DNA of 64,000 bases. Origin: Cycas panzhihuaensis. Its lineage: Eukaryota > Cycadophyta. Positions 44,951-55,139 of this stretch are shown piece after piece (position 1 is the stretch's first letter; every line of letters begins with the position of its first letter). Where the stretch lies: NCBI GenBank assembly GCA_023213395.1, contig CM041465.1:239699741-239763740 (forward strand), given 5' to 3'. The notes beneath the pieces were generated by a model. The model saw nothing but the letters and a program-made list of their open reading frames with translations, had not been told where the DNA came from and did not search any database. Made by a program: the position numbers and the translations under genes.

Positions 44951-45748
44951 AAAAATTTACAAAAAGCACTAGAATTTAAATTGCGATTTCGGGTTGGGTT
45001 TAGCAATCCACTCATTGGATCTGGTCGCGTGGTTGCCATTTCGCCCTCCCGATCGCTTTGACTACCTTCTCGCCCTGATCTAACGGCTGGATCTCTTGCT
45101 ATATATCCTGGAAATGGGGTAGCGCTCCGCTGCGTAAGGGATGAGCTCTCAATTTCATACGAGACCTCGTGAAAATGAAATCCTTTTCAGTCGTTTTTCC
45201 TTATATAGGCGGGGCCCCCGTTGGGCACTTCCTCCTTTCTTGCCTTTGAGGCAGCCTCTTAGACTACATTTTCACCCTGGCCAGCATTACTTTCTGGCCC
45301 AATTCCTCCTTTTGTTTCCGTGGTCCCCTTTCGACCTATTTCTCTTGGCACATTAATGATGCTCTAAATAACTCATTTTTACCGAGGCCCCCCTCATCTC
45401 ATTTTACGTGCCACTCTCATGCATACCTGAGTTTATACTTGTTTGGCTCATTTTGCCTCCTTGGACTCATTTCTGCCACCCGTTTTTAGCTCTTGGCACT
45501 CCCACAGGGAGTGTCCCCTCCGGCCAAGCACCCCTTTATGATTCCTTAAGCCAATTTGGGTGCCCCATAGCCCCTTTTCCACCATTTTCTTCCCCGTTGG
45601 TTGGGTAGCCTTCCCTACCTTTGGGTCACCTCATTGCCAGGCCTTCGTACCCCTTCACGGCCATCGTCATAAGCGACACAGAGTCCTCTTCCCACCTCTT
45701 TCTTCAATTTCATTACACTTCTTTTCAATAGAGAAGTCATTCTCATTC
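44951..45748 (+). promoter_or_regulatory. G6 promoter and leader of the second RNase H
   Basis: No open frame is supported. Blocks shared with the G2 divergent spacer are, in order: CCACTCATTGGATCTGG, a GATCTAACGG box (45077), CTGCGTAAGGGA (45131), CTCGTGAAAATGA (45168), TATATAGG (45202-45209) and a leader box at 45429-45453. The order and spacing match G2. Function as a promoter is inferred. Confidence 0.5.
45202..45209 (+). promoter_or_regulatory. TATA box upstream of G6 RNase H
   Basis: TTCCTTATATAGGCGGGGCC, about 545 bases before the RNase H start, lies at the same place as in G2. Confidence 0.5.
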
Positions 45749-46171
45749 ATGGCTCTTTTCATTTTCACCGATGGTAGAAGCCACGATAATCCTGGTCCTT
45801 CTGTCGCTGCGTGGATACTCTGTGATTCCTCTAGGCATGATTGACTGTGCTCTGGAATCTTCCTTCCCAAGGCAACCAATAACGAAGTTGAGTACATGGC
45901 CATTATTAAAGCCCTCACTAATATGTTACGTTTCCATTACGGACCGGTCATCCTTCTTTGAAACTCCCAAGTGGTGGTGTCTCATCTCACCCAGGTTTAC
46001 CAGGTGTGGTGCCTATACTTGAGAGCCCTGGCGTCGACCGTGATGTCACTATTGGCTCGCTTCTAGTCTATCAACGTTCACCATATTCCTTGGGCCCTTA
46101 ATGCTGAGGCTGACAGCCTCGTTTGCCTCATCCTTGAGTATCGCCTCCCTCTTCTCAGTGACCACCTTTGA
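45749..46171 (+). pseudogene. G6 second, archaeal/cellular-type RNase H
   Basis: It starts MALFIFTDGRSHDNPGP (first catalytic Asp, GNP changed to DNP) and is 423 bases long to TGA at 46169-46171, exactly as long as the G2 copy. It continues with NNEVEYMAIIKAL (catalytic Glu), then NSQVVVSHL, where DSQ has become NSQ (Asp to Asn, a G-to-A type change), LTQVYQVW, and LNAEADSLVCLILE with the final Asp. Internal stops near 45841, 45959 and 46064 break it. Apart from these changes, the length and layout are those of a complete small RNase HI. Confidence 0.82.
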
Positions 46172-46517
46172 GAGACTTGCTTGGCCTGCCCGTTGCCCAA
46201 GTCTTTGGCTACCTTTCTCCTAGTTTGCTTGTCTAGCCCATTGGTTTCCCTTACATTATCCATTGCATTCTAGCGATGGGGGCATCCCCCTTTTTTCATT
46301 CATTTCATCTCCAGGTCGACTTCTAGATGACCCATATGTAGCCCTTATGCTGTCCTCGTCTCCGTCTCCCTCTTCCATGTGTTCTGCCATGACACCCGTT
46401 GACACCCTTGGTCCATACTCTGTTAATGATTTATACATATACACATGTGGTACTAACAGTCTTTGGTTGCCAGCATTCACCATCACGCCATGCTTCTGAG
46501 CGATGAGGCTCTGCTTC
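46172..46517 (+). other. G6 spacer between RNase H and 3' LTR
   Basis: No gene is seen. It matches the G2 spacer before its 3' LTR (10517-10921), including ATGATTTATA(C) and the run CATCACGCCATGCTTCTGAG just before the polypurine tract. Confidence 0.6.
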
Positions 46518-46528
46518 CAAGGGGGAAG
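46518..46528 (+). promoter_or_regulatory. G6 polypurine tract
   Basis: CAAGGGGGAAG directly precedes the LTR start TGTTTCTCGG. Confidence 0.8.
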
Positions 46529-49136
46529 TGTTTCTCGGCTATCGGGAATGGACTTGAGATGGGTCGACTTAGGTAAGTACAGGTATATACTTCTCACCTT
46601 CAGCTATTGCTTGGTAAGTGTTATTTAGAGTGTTGTTTGATGCACACCTGCTTGCCATTTATGTGATCGCATTGCTTTCTTGCCTGATCACATTGCTTGT
46701 GCCTGCCGCATATTATCCAGCCTATGATGACCCACCATGGGGCACTCCTCAGTGAGCCATGCACCCCATATGGCACTCAACTGCCCACAATGCCTCCACA
46801 GCTCCTCAAACGTCATTGTTTGTCATGACCTGCTCGCGTTAACGCTCCTGTCATCACTTTGAGTCTCCTTTTAGGTGTGATAGGAGCCTCCCGAGACTCA
46901 TCTGTCTCTATCGGTCACTTGCCAACCACCTGGGCATGAGCTCCCAGCCAGCCCAGCCTCTGCATACCCTTCTATTTGGCTCTAGGCCTCAGTTTTACCT
47001 TAATTTTAACTTTAAGTCCTGCACCGCTGCAAACTTAGCGGTACTGTGAAGTTTGCCATGGTACCGCGAAGTTTGCCGCGATGTGACTATTTAAACTCAT
47101 TTTTTAAAATCACCTCGGTGATTCCTGCTCTTTCTGCGGAATTGGCATGTGGCACCCTCGGGTACTCACCCCCACTATAACCCTAAATGTTTGTTTAAGG
47201 TTAGGGTGAGTATAAAACTCAAGAACTAAGCCATTTGTTTGGCTTCTTGGTTTATTTTTTTCTCTCTACTCTACCTCTCACTCTACAACCTTTACAGGAC
47301 CTGCTCCTCTACTCTGGCTCCTCTTTCATAGGACACCTGCTATGTCTTAGGCCCTGCTCTAGCAGCTTCAGGCTCCCTTTTTGTAGGTCTATTTCATGGA
47401 AGGAGGGTACTCACAACATCTCAATAAGCAAACTCCAAGATCTTAGAGTTGCATCCACGTTTGCCTTCCCTTCAGCCTAGGTCTGAAAATCCTATTTGGC
47501 ACAGGCTTTTTCCCTCTGATTTTTGGCAAAATAAAGCTCTTTCCTTCTATTGCAAGGTACTCCTTCAAGGTCTTTTAAGTTTCCTTATTTTTTTTTCTTT
47601 CTTTTGTAAGTAGTTTTGAGTCAATCCTTGCTCCTATCCTTCCATTTCAGAGGAGCTTGCATGTTGCTCTTTATTTTGTAGTACTTCTCATCTCTTTTCC
47701 CGCAAGCTCACTCTAGGGTGCCTGTGCAAGAGGGCTGTATAAGGACGGGCAAAGGGAGAAAGGTAGGATCAGTCCCCTTGTTGGCCTTCTCCCCAAGGGT
47801 TTAACCCTTCCCTTCCTTCCTCTTCCACTCCATGCCTCTCTCTGGAGTTGGGCTAGGGATATTGAGAGCTTATTTCCAGTTCTGAAACAATGTTGGTAGC
47901 CCTTACCACACTGGCTTCAGACCTGCACTCTCAGGTTTTGGGCATCACATAAGCCCCCAAACCTGTCTCAGTCGGTTTGTGATCCTTAGCTTGCCCCAAC
48001 TTGATGATTTACTGCCCATAGCACTTCGTCTCTTGGGTTTGTCTGTGCACCATTTTGTTGGTTTATTACCTCTTTGTTTTTGTCGCCCTGCATGCCATCA
48101 CATCCTGATTTTTCCCCCATTGAGGCTATGTAGAGGTACTTGTGGGTAAGTTGGCCATTCTGAGGCTAACTTCCTCATCTTAGTCACTGCTTGGTGTTAA
48201 CTTTGATTTGAGTCTTGCTTGGAGGTTTTGGAGTAGAGTGCAATATTTTTTAACTTGATTTATTAACTACTTCTTATATTTATATACATATTAGGCATAT
48301 TTGGCAGCCCCCCCCTCTTCCGAGAGGGAGAAACCTTTGTTTTGTGCTTGGCAAGTTTGCGACAATGAAAGTATGAAGAAGGTAGACTTCTTGACAGGTT
48401 AGTCTCCAGCTAGTAGTACTTTCATTTCCTTCTTTGCTCTTTTTTTCTGTTGCTTTCCTTTCACATGTTGGGGAAGGTAAGGTAGCCCCTCATCTATTCA
48501 TGGTAACCATCATCGACTAGCCCCACACCTGCGCGGCAAGTTCGAGTGGATGAGTGCGTAAAGCGTAGAAGGGTGCAACGTCCCAACTATGCTTCTTTTC
48601 CAAGTATTCCTTATTTATTTTTTATCCTTTTTTCCACCGTGTTTCTTTTATGCACACGTCGCATGCTAAAGACATATAGGAAATAAAAGGGGAACGAACT
48701 CATTCTTACATTTATGAATTCTTTTATAGTTGTTCACATCGTGTGTAGATAGGCCTTAGGTGTGAGCCAGACATCCCTTATGCTCCATCTAGCCCATACG
48801 TAGGATATCGCATCTCACACACGTCTGCTTGCACATTGCCTTCTCCCTCCTGTGAGAAGGCCCAACTACCTTGATTCCCCCTTCCTCTTCCCAGCCACCC
48901 AAGGGATAGGTGGGCCTCTTCTTTTGGGATGACCCAAGGCCTCGCCTTGCATCCTTTTCTGAAGGTTGCCCTAAGGCAATTGGGCACCATTCGTAGTTCT
49001 TGAATCTGTGCTCCAGCACATGGATGCCCTGCGTGGTGCTTCTCTCTTGCTGTTAGGATCCCATACATAGCTCGACCGCACCTTAACTAGCTACATCCTT
49101 CCAAGCATAGAAGACCATCCCATAGACACGATTCTA
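46529..49136 (+). repeat. G6 3' LTR (2.6 kb)
   Basis: It starts TGTTTCTCGGCTATCGGG and ends GACACGATTCTA, followed by the GAAAG duplication. The GTAC palindrome is at 47029-47056, followed by a second half-palindrome to 47085, and the distal hairpin at 49007-49020. It has a G/C-rich block near 48308. It is the only complete gypsy LTR in plus orientation. Confidence 0.88.
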
Positions 49137-49576
49137 GAAAGGTATCGATCTTTATTGTTATAGAATATAGAAAATGTATATAATCCTATAGTAGAGTGCT
49201 CACAACAACAATAACTAGCTGCCCAACTCCTCATAGTATATTTAACACTATCAAAATAATGAAAAATACCCTAAATCGAGCTACATGAGATGGTCATCCA
49301 AGGCACAAATCTTGACCATAGAATCTAGGGTATTTTGAGCGAATGACCCTGATTCTCTTTATAATTTAATATACTTTCTAGTGCTAAATTTTTGGGTCAA
49401 GGGCTCTCACCCTAAACCTCCTCTTTATGGGGGGCATTCCATATCCCCCGCATTCCCCTAGCCAAGGGGGGATCCCACCCCTCTTAGAACCCCCTAAGGA
49501 AGGTTTGGGGGGGGAAACCACACTGCCAACATGTCAAAATTTTAGCCTCCAACCATTATTGTCACATTACCTAACA
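49137..49576 (-). repeat. C1 5' LTR, outer part
   Basis: It continues the LTR after the G6 insertion and matches the first 435 bases of the 3' LTR, ending in the complement of TGTTAGGTAATGTGAC. Confidence 0.88.
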
Positions 49577-50087
49577 TGTCACCCCTTTATGTAGACCTGA
49601 GGGAATAACTCACTGACTACCTCCTCTAGTAGACTTGTCATCTCTCCTACTCTTTCTAAACCACACATACCATATGTCAATCTAACAAATATATATGTGA
49701 AAGCATTAAAATCAAATCAAATAAACCATCTAAGTAGCTAGTGATTAAAAATATATCACATCAGGATAGTGTCTCACCTCCTTGGATGGCTGGCTCCTCT
49801 ACTGTCATAATCACCTCCTCTACAGGAGCTCCCTCTATGCTACCTTTGCCTCCTCTACCTCTAGCACTATCTCACCCACCTCTTGGGATATTGGGGTACC
49901 TCCTACCTCTAATCATCCCTCCCTAAGAACTCCTCCCTCTGTTGTGGTTATCACCACCTCTGTTAGTGCTACTGAAGCTCTACTTGTAGCTCTCCCTCTA
50001 CCTGCTAGCACGTGTTATGGTCTACCTCTCCTTGTAGGCACTAATGGTCTTGCCTCACCACATGTAGTCTTTGATGAGCCTGCCCCA
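49577..50087 (+). mobile_element. Gypsy remnant G5, right part
   Basis: The sequence picks up after copia C1 where 38668 stopped. It aligns with G1 7053 to about 7560: CCCCTTTATGTAGACCTGAG, a conserved intron donor on the minus strand (GAGGTGAGACAC, near 49776-49777), then the Pro/Ser/Thr-rich linker of the antisense gene (49780-50085). The part holding the PMD-like domain is replaced by copia C2. No open frame is intact. Confidence 0.72.
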
Positions 50088-50860
50088 ATGTTATCAGGAA
50101 GCAGTAGATGATATCCATGGTGAGAAGTGGAAAAAGGCTATGTAGGAAGAGATAGATACTTTGAAGAAAAATAATTCATAAGATTTGGTAGAACTTCCAC
50201 ATTGTAGGAAGACTATTGGTTGCAAGTGGGTTTTAAAAAAGAAAACAGATGTTGATGCAAAGGTTGATAAATACATGGCAAGACTGGTGGCTAAAGGTTT
50301 TGCATAGAAAATAGGTATTGACTTTCATAAGATCTTTTCACTAGTTGTCAAACATGTCTTAATTCGAGTGCTGTTAGCATTGGTAGCTTCTCTCAATTTG
50401 AAGTTAGAGAAGTTAGATATAAAAATAGCTTTTCTACATGGAGATTTAGATGAGGAGATCTATATGGATCAACCAGAAGGGTTTGTAGAATATGGTAGGA
50501 AAAAACTTGTTTGCCAGCTCAGGAAATCATTATGTGGCCTAAAGCAATCACCTAGGTAGTGGTACAAGAAGTTTGATGCCTTCATGAAGAGCCAACATTT
50601 TAAAAGAAGTAAGTATGATTATTGTGTTTACTTTAAATTTATGGACAATGGCTTATTCACTATCTTGGTATTATATGTTGATGACATGCTGGTTACAAGC
50701 AAGAGCATGGAAGAAATCAATAAGCTAAAGGCTCAATTAGTTAGGAATTTTGATATGAAGGATCTAGGAGCTCCAAAATAAATCTTAGGCATGGAGTTAC
50801 ATAGAGACAGGAAAAATGGTAAGCTATGGTTATCATAGCAAAAATATGTAGAGAAGGTGC
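50088..50860 (+). pseudogene. C2 reverse transcriptase
   Basis: The copia RT blocks are CKWVLKKKTDVDAKVDKY near 50225, LNLKLEKLDIKIAFLHGDLDEEIYMDQPEGF at 50395-50490 (first catalytic Asp in DIKIAF), LCGLKQSPR at 50530, and the catalytic box YVDD at 50674-50685, intact. Stops at about 50142, 50178, 50306, 50557, 50779 and 50837 break the frame. The sequence is collinear with C3 58230-58980. Confidence 0.87.
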
Positions 50861-51639
50861 TAACTAGGTTTAGTATGGCAAATGTGAAACTAGTAAGTAT
50901 CCTATTGGCTTCCCACTTCAAGCTTTCTTTGAATATGAGTCCTAGTAGTGAAGAAGAAAAGGATTATATATCTTATGTGCCTTATGCCAATGTAGTAGGA
51001 AGTTTGATGTATGCCATGGTATGTACAAGACCTGATATCTCACATGTAGTCAATGTAGATAGTAGGTTTATGACAAATCTAGGAAAGGAACATTGGGCTA
51101 CAGTGAAATGGGTGCTTTGGTATTTGAGAGGCATGAGTGACTGCTACATCACCTTTGGAGGTATAGGTAATCAAGTTTATGGATATGTCAATTCAGACTT
51201 TCTAGGAGATTTAGACAAAAGAAGGTCTACTTCAGGTTATGTTTTTACTCTTGCAAATGGTCCAGTTAGTTAGACGTCTAAATTGTAGAGCACAATTATA
51301 CTGTCAACCACAGAAGTTGAATATGTTGTTGCAGCACATGCTTACAAAGAAGCAGTTTAGTTACAGGGTCTATTGGTTGAGCTTGGAAGGAGACCAGAAG
51401 ATGTAAAGGTATTTTGTGATATTCAAAGTGCCATTTACTTAGCCAAGAATCCAACTTATCAGATTAGAACAAAGCATATTGCTCTTAAGTACCATTTTGT
51501 TAGACAGGTTATGGAAGCAGGTGGAGTGGCACTTGAGAAGATTCACACCAATCAGAATTATGCTAATATATTCACAAAACCAGTACCATTAGAGAAGTTC
51601 AAATTATGTTTAACTTCTCTTGGCTTGCAGAAAAGATGA
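50861..51639 (+). pseudogene. C2 RNase H
   Basis: The open piece 50857-51273 starts just after RT and carries MSPSSEEEKDYISYVPYA, YVNSDFLGDLDKRRSTSGYVF (first acid, SDF), then a second piece 51373-51639 with DVKVFCDIQSAIYLAKNP (D in CDxQ) and KHIALKYHFVRQVMEAGGV, and ends LTSLGLQKR with the stop at 51637-51639. Stops are at 51274 and 51358. The catalytic outline is kept in both pieces. Confidence 0.87.
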
Positions 51640-51686
51640 TGAAGGGTCCAGGAAAGGTACTGAGTAATTGTTGTCAAGGTGGAGAT

Positions 51687-52331
51687 TGTTGGATATTATG
51701 ACAAAAATATTTTGGGGTTAACATTTTGGCATGTTTTCGGTGCAGTTTTCCCCCCTAATCTTTCTTAGGGGGTTCTAAGAGGGGCGGGATCCCCCCTTAG
51801 CCGGGGGGTACAAGGGTTGTAGAATGTCCCCCGCTAAGAGGGGGTTCGGGGGTGATATCCCCCTACCGAAAAATTATCCCTGTAAACCATATTAAAATGT
51901 AAAGAGAATCAGGGTCATTCAATACAAATACCCTAGATTCTACGGTTGAGATTCATGCCTTGGATATCCCTCTCATGTAGCCTAATTTAGGGCTTTTTCT
52001 TATTATTTGTATGTAATGTAATGTATTGTGATGAGGGCAGTGACTGGTTATTGTTCCTGAGAGCACTCTGCTACTGAGATGTACTGTTTCTCCATTCTAC
52101 AACAACAAAGATTGATACCTTTCCTTTGTGGATGTTTCCCTAGCACAATGCTAAGGTTTTACCATGTTATATCAGGTGCATATGTGATGTTTGGCTTTCA
52201 TTTTTATGTTATTGTATAATCTCTAATTTTAGAACTTGTATGTAATTTTAAGTTTTAATTTCTGTAACTAGTTGCAAGAATGTAATAGATCTTGGTGGCA
52301 GTTAAAGGGTTGGGACCTTGTATTCTCAATA
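51687..52331 (+). repeat. C2 3' LTR
   Basis: 645 bases from TGTTGGATATTATGAC to TATTCTCAATA (CA changed to TA). GGTGGAGAT just before is the polypurine tract. It contains the GC-rich hairpin CTAAGAGGGG / CCCCCCTTAG near 51776-51801. Confidence 0.88.
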
Positions 52332-52753
52332 GATGCATGTTTGCTTTTGCTTATATATGTATGTATGTATATGTATACATGTGAGTGTGCACATATGCAT
52401 GAGGATATAGGCGACAGACATATGTAAGGCTAGGGAGAGGGACGATATACATGTCCACATGGGGAGCATAGAAGAATATGTGAAGGAAGCACCAACGGAA
52501 GGGGATTAGAGATACCTTGACATGCCATCCCAATTAAGGAAGTACCTGGGTCAAAAGGGTAATGAGGATGACACCTAATTAGGAAGGTAAGGCCTCCACG
52601 AGAAGGAGGTATGAGAGCTTCCATAGGAGGAACCTAAAGAGAATAATGGAGGCCACCTTAAGAGGTCATTCTACCCATGACCAGGAGGAATGAGGACACT
52701 CTCAAGATGGTAGTTCAGGCTCATTTTAGAGCATAAAGGGGATAATGAGAGAA
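52332..52753 (-). other. G7 post-pol spacer
   Basis: No gene is seen. It aligns with G2 14760-15080. The complement at 52714-52730 carries AATGAGCCTGAACTACC right after pol, the recurring motif. A TATG repeat lies at 52356-52378. Confidence 0.6.
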
Positions 52754-54186
52754 TCATGCATATAATATCTTGAGGAATTTCCCATTAATGGATTTCTCAA
52801 ATTTAAGGCCCTCCACGGTGGTGATCTTATAAGTGCCATTATCGAGACTCTCAAGAATGACAAAGGGACCAACCCATTTGGGTCTGAATTTGGTCAAGCA
52901 GTCATGGAGATATTCCAATTTGAGGACTTGGTCCCTAGGATACAAAGGACAAGAATAAAGATATTTATTGTAAGTTCTTTGCGAATGATCTTTAGAGGTG
53001 AGGTTCACTTGGTAAGCAACTAAGCATCTCTCATCCAAAGCCTTAAGATCTAAGAGGTGAGCTCGATGAATAGACTCCTCATTGATAAGACCTTGAAGAG
53101 AAACTCATAGAGAGGGGATCTCCACTTCCAATCAGAGTACCGTCTCAATTCCATAGACTAGGGAGAAAGGATTCATTCCTGTAGCTGTACGGATAGAGGT
53201 GCGATAGGCCCATATGGCAGAAGGGAACTAGAGGTGCTAATCTCTTTGAGATTGAGCCATGGTTTTCTTTAGGATATTTATGAGGGCTTTGTTAAATGAT
53301 TTGACTTGGCCATTTTCTTGGGGGTAATAAGGAGAAGAGGTTTTATGAGAAATTTTAAATTTCTCACAAAGTTCATCCATCTCCTTGTTACAAAAAGAAG
53401 TTCCATTGTCTGTGATTAAGATATCAGGAATTTTGAAGTGGGAAATGATACGCTGGTAGACAAAGGTGGCTATCATCCTGCCAAGGGTAGTGATCAAAGG
53501 GATTGCTTTCACCAACTTCGTAAAGTATTCCGTAGTAGTTAAGATGAACTTGTACTGCAACAAAGAGGGCAATGATATGGATCCAATAAGGTCCAACCCT
53601 ATTGGGAGAAGGACTAAGGAGATATAATGGGGTGAAGAGCCTTGGAAGGCATGTGGGTAATGTTACCGTGCTCTTGGCATCGTCAACATCTCAGGGCATA
53701 GGCATAGGCATCCTTAAAGAGGAACAGACAATAGTACCCCATTCAAAGGATCCTCTAGGCCATGGATTGGCCCCCAAAGTGGCCTTCACAAATGCCATGG
53801 TGGCATTCGCAGAGTATCTGGTCCACTTTATCAGGAACGACATAGCGAAGAAGGATCCCATCAAAGGATCTCTTGTACATTACTTCATCCATAAGGAAGC
53901 ATTGCCTAGCGGTGGTCTGAATACATGACCTAACCTTATTACTAGCTTCTCAGTGGTACTGCTACTGAGTAAGGTACCGCATGATGTCACCATATCACTC
54001 ACTATTAATGAGTGGATGGGAAGGAGTGCCCTGAATAGTCAAGATAGACTTATCAGGGAGAGAGTTGTCAGGGGGAGCATTGAACTAGTTAGGGACAAGA
54101 GCATCTCCAAGCTATTCTGCCACTACCATCCCCTTCTTCAATTTGTTGTTGATGATTTAGAGATTGAATCCCTGAAGAAGGATGGC
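52754..54186 (-). pseudogene. G7 integrase
   Basis: The core is open at 53596-53237 and carries MDLIGSI (first Asp, with Leu-Asp now Met-Asp), ILITDNGTSFCNKEM (second Asp) and ENGQVKSFNK, where the third acidic residue (Glu in NGQVE of G1) has become Lys. The C-terminal piece 53038-52754 holds KWVGPFVILESL (GPY/F) and ends KFLKILYA with the pol stop. The zinc region lies upstream at about 53900-53700. Stops near 53100 and 53640 separate pieces. Confidence 0.85.
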
Positions 54187-54660
54187 CTAGCGACCAGTCC
54201 CACTTGTTAGGTCAGAATGGGTGAGTAAATAACACAAGGGATCAGATTGAACGATCACCTTGGTAGTGTTTCTAAGCAAGTAGTAACTAAACTTCTTGGT
54301 TGTGTGAACCAAGGAGAGGCATTCCTTCTCGGTGGGAGAATAGTTAAGTTTGGCAGTGATGAGGGTATGGTTAATGAAGTAAATAACTTTCTCAATTCCT
54401 GAATCATCTTCTTGGGCTAGCATGGTGCCCAAGGACTCATCGATCGATAAGGTATATAGGATGAAAGGCCTATCAAAGCGAGGGGGTGCCAACATTAGAG
54501 TAAAAGCAAGGGATTCCTTAAGTCCTTTGAAAGCTTGTTGGGCCTTAGCTGACCAAACAAATAGGGCTTCCTTCTTTAATAGGTTAGTAAGAGGTTTGGC
54601 GTTATAGTGAAGTTTGCCAAGAAACACCTAAGGAATCCAAGCCTACCTAAAAATGACTTA
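54187..54660 (-). pseudogene. G7 first RNase H domain of pol
   Basis: A 146-codon open frame (54627-54187) carries KPLTNLLKKEALFVWSAKAQ, FILYTLSIDESLGTMLAQEDD, KLNYSPTEKECLSLVHTTKKF and VIVQSDPLCYLLTHSDLTSG. It is the most intact RNase H of the three gypsy copies. After it the sequence runs directly to the integrase side. As in G1 and G2, no second RNase H is inserted here. Confidence 0.88.
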
Positions 54661-55134
54661 ATCTGTCATTGAGTTTTAGGTGGCAGCATGCTAAGGATTG
54701 CCTTGACTTTATTAGGGTTGATTTGAATCCCTTATTTCAACACGAGGAAACCAAGGAGTTTTCTAGAAGTGACGATGAACACACATTTAAGCAGATTAAG
54801 ACTTATGTAGTATTTGTAGCATCATATGAAGATGGCCCACAAATTTAAAGGGTGATGGGCTCTAACGCGTGAGAGACCCATCATATCACCTATAAAGACC
54901 TCTGACGTTTTATTGATAAGGTCATGGAAGATGAAGTGCATCACCTTTTGATAAGTAGTGCCTGCATTCTTCAATCCAAAGGGCATAGCCTTATAGGCGA
55001 AGGTACCCCACGGGGTGGTAAAGGCCGTCTTATGGTAGTCTTCGGGAGAGACTTGGATTTGATTGTAACCAAAGAAGTCATCCATCAAGGACATGACTTC
55101 GAAACCGGTAGTTTGATTAATGATCTGATTGATG
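54661..55134 (-). pseudogene. G7 reverse transcriptase, C-terminal half
   Basis: The open piece 55094-54822 holds MSLMDDFFGYNQIQVSPEDYHKTAFTTPWGTFAYKAMPF and LKNAGTTYQ. The catalytic box reads FIGD at about 54887-54898, where G1 has FMDD, so the first Asp is Gly. The N-terminal half lies beyond copia C3 at 60476-60770. Confidence 0.88.
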
Positions 55135-55139
55135 AATGG

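Larger units (their letters stand above)
43567..49136 (+). mobile_element. Gypsy derivative G6 carrying only a second RNase H
   Basis: A 5.57-kb insertion in the C1 LTR is flanked by GAAAG on both sides (43562-43566 and 49137-49141), a 5-base target duplication. The structure is a 5' LTR fragment (43567-44950), a spacer with TATA box, RNase H (45749-46171), polypurine tract and full 3' LTR (46529-49136). Terminal bases are TG and TA (TA likely from CA). The 5' LTR has two losses: about 330 bases near 44910-44928, and everything after 44950, joined to the RNase H promoter region. Primer site, gag, pol and antisense gene are absent. Whether the deletion occurred before or after insertion cannot be told. 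Confidence 0.88.
38669..49576 (-). mobile_element. Ty1/copia (Tork/Tnt1-like) retrotransposon C1, interrupted by G6
   Basis: On the minus strand the order is 5' LTR (49576-49137 and 43566-43353), primer site, gag, protease, integrase, RT, RNase H and 3' LTR (39314-38669). Integrase before RT is the copia order. The Gag style (SFELWK-like, WDDLDKKAL) places it near Tnt1/Tork. G6 (43567-49136) sits in the 5' LTR. Removing it restores an LTR of about 650 bases, matching the 646-base 3' LTR. C1 itself sits in G5. The left flank GGCTG and right flank TGTCA do not form a clear 5-base duplication. Confidence 0.9.
50088..52331 (+). mobile_element. Ty1/copia element C2, 5'-truncated
   Basis: It begins inside the linker before RT, at ATGTTATCAGGAAGCAG, homologous to C3 58229, so gag, protease, integrase and the 5' LTR are missing. 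The remaining RT, RNase H and 3' LTR (51687-52331) are collinear with C3. The left edge abuts G5 and the right edge abuts G7. The loss of the 5' part therefore probably removed DNA of two neighbouring elements. Confidence 0.85.
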
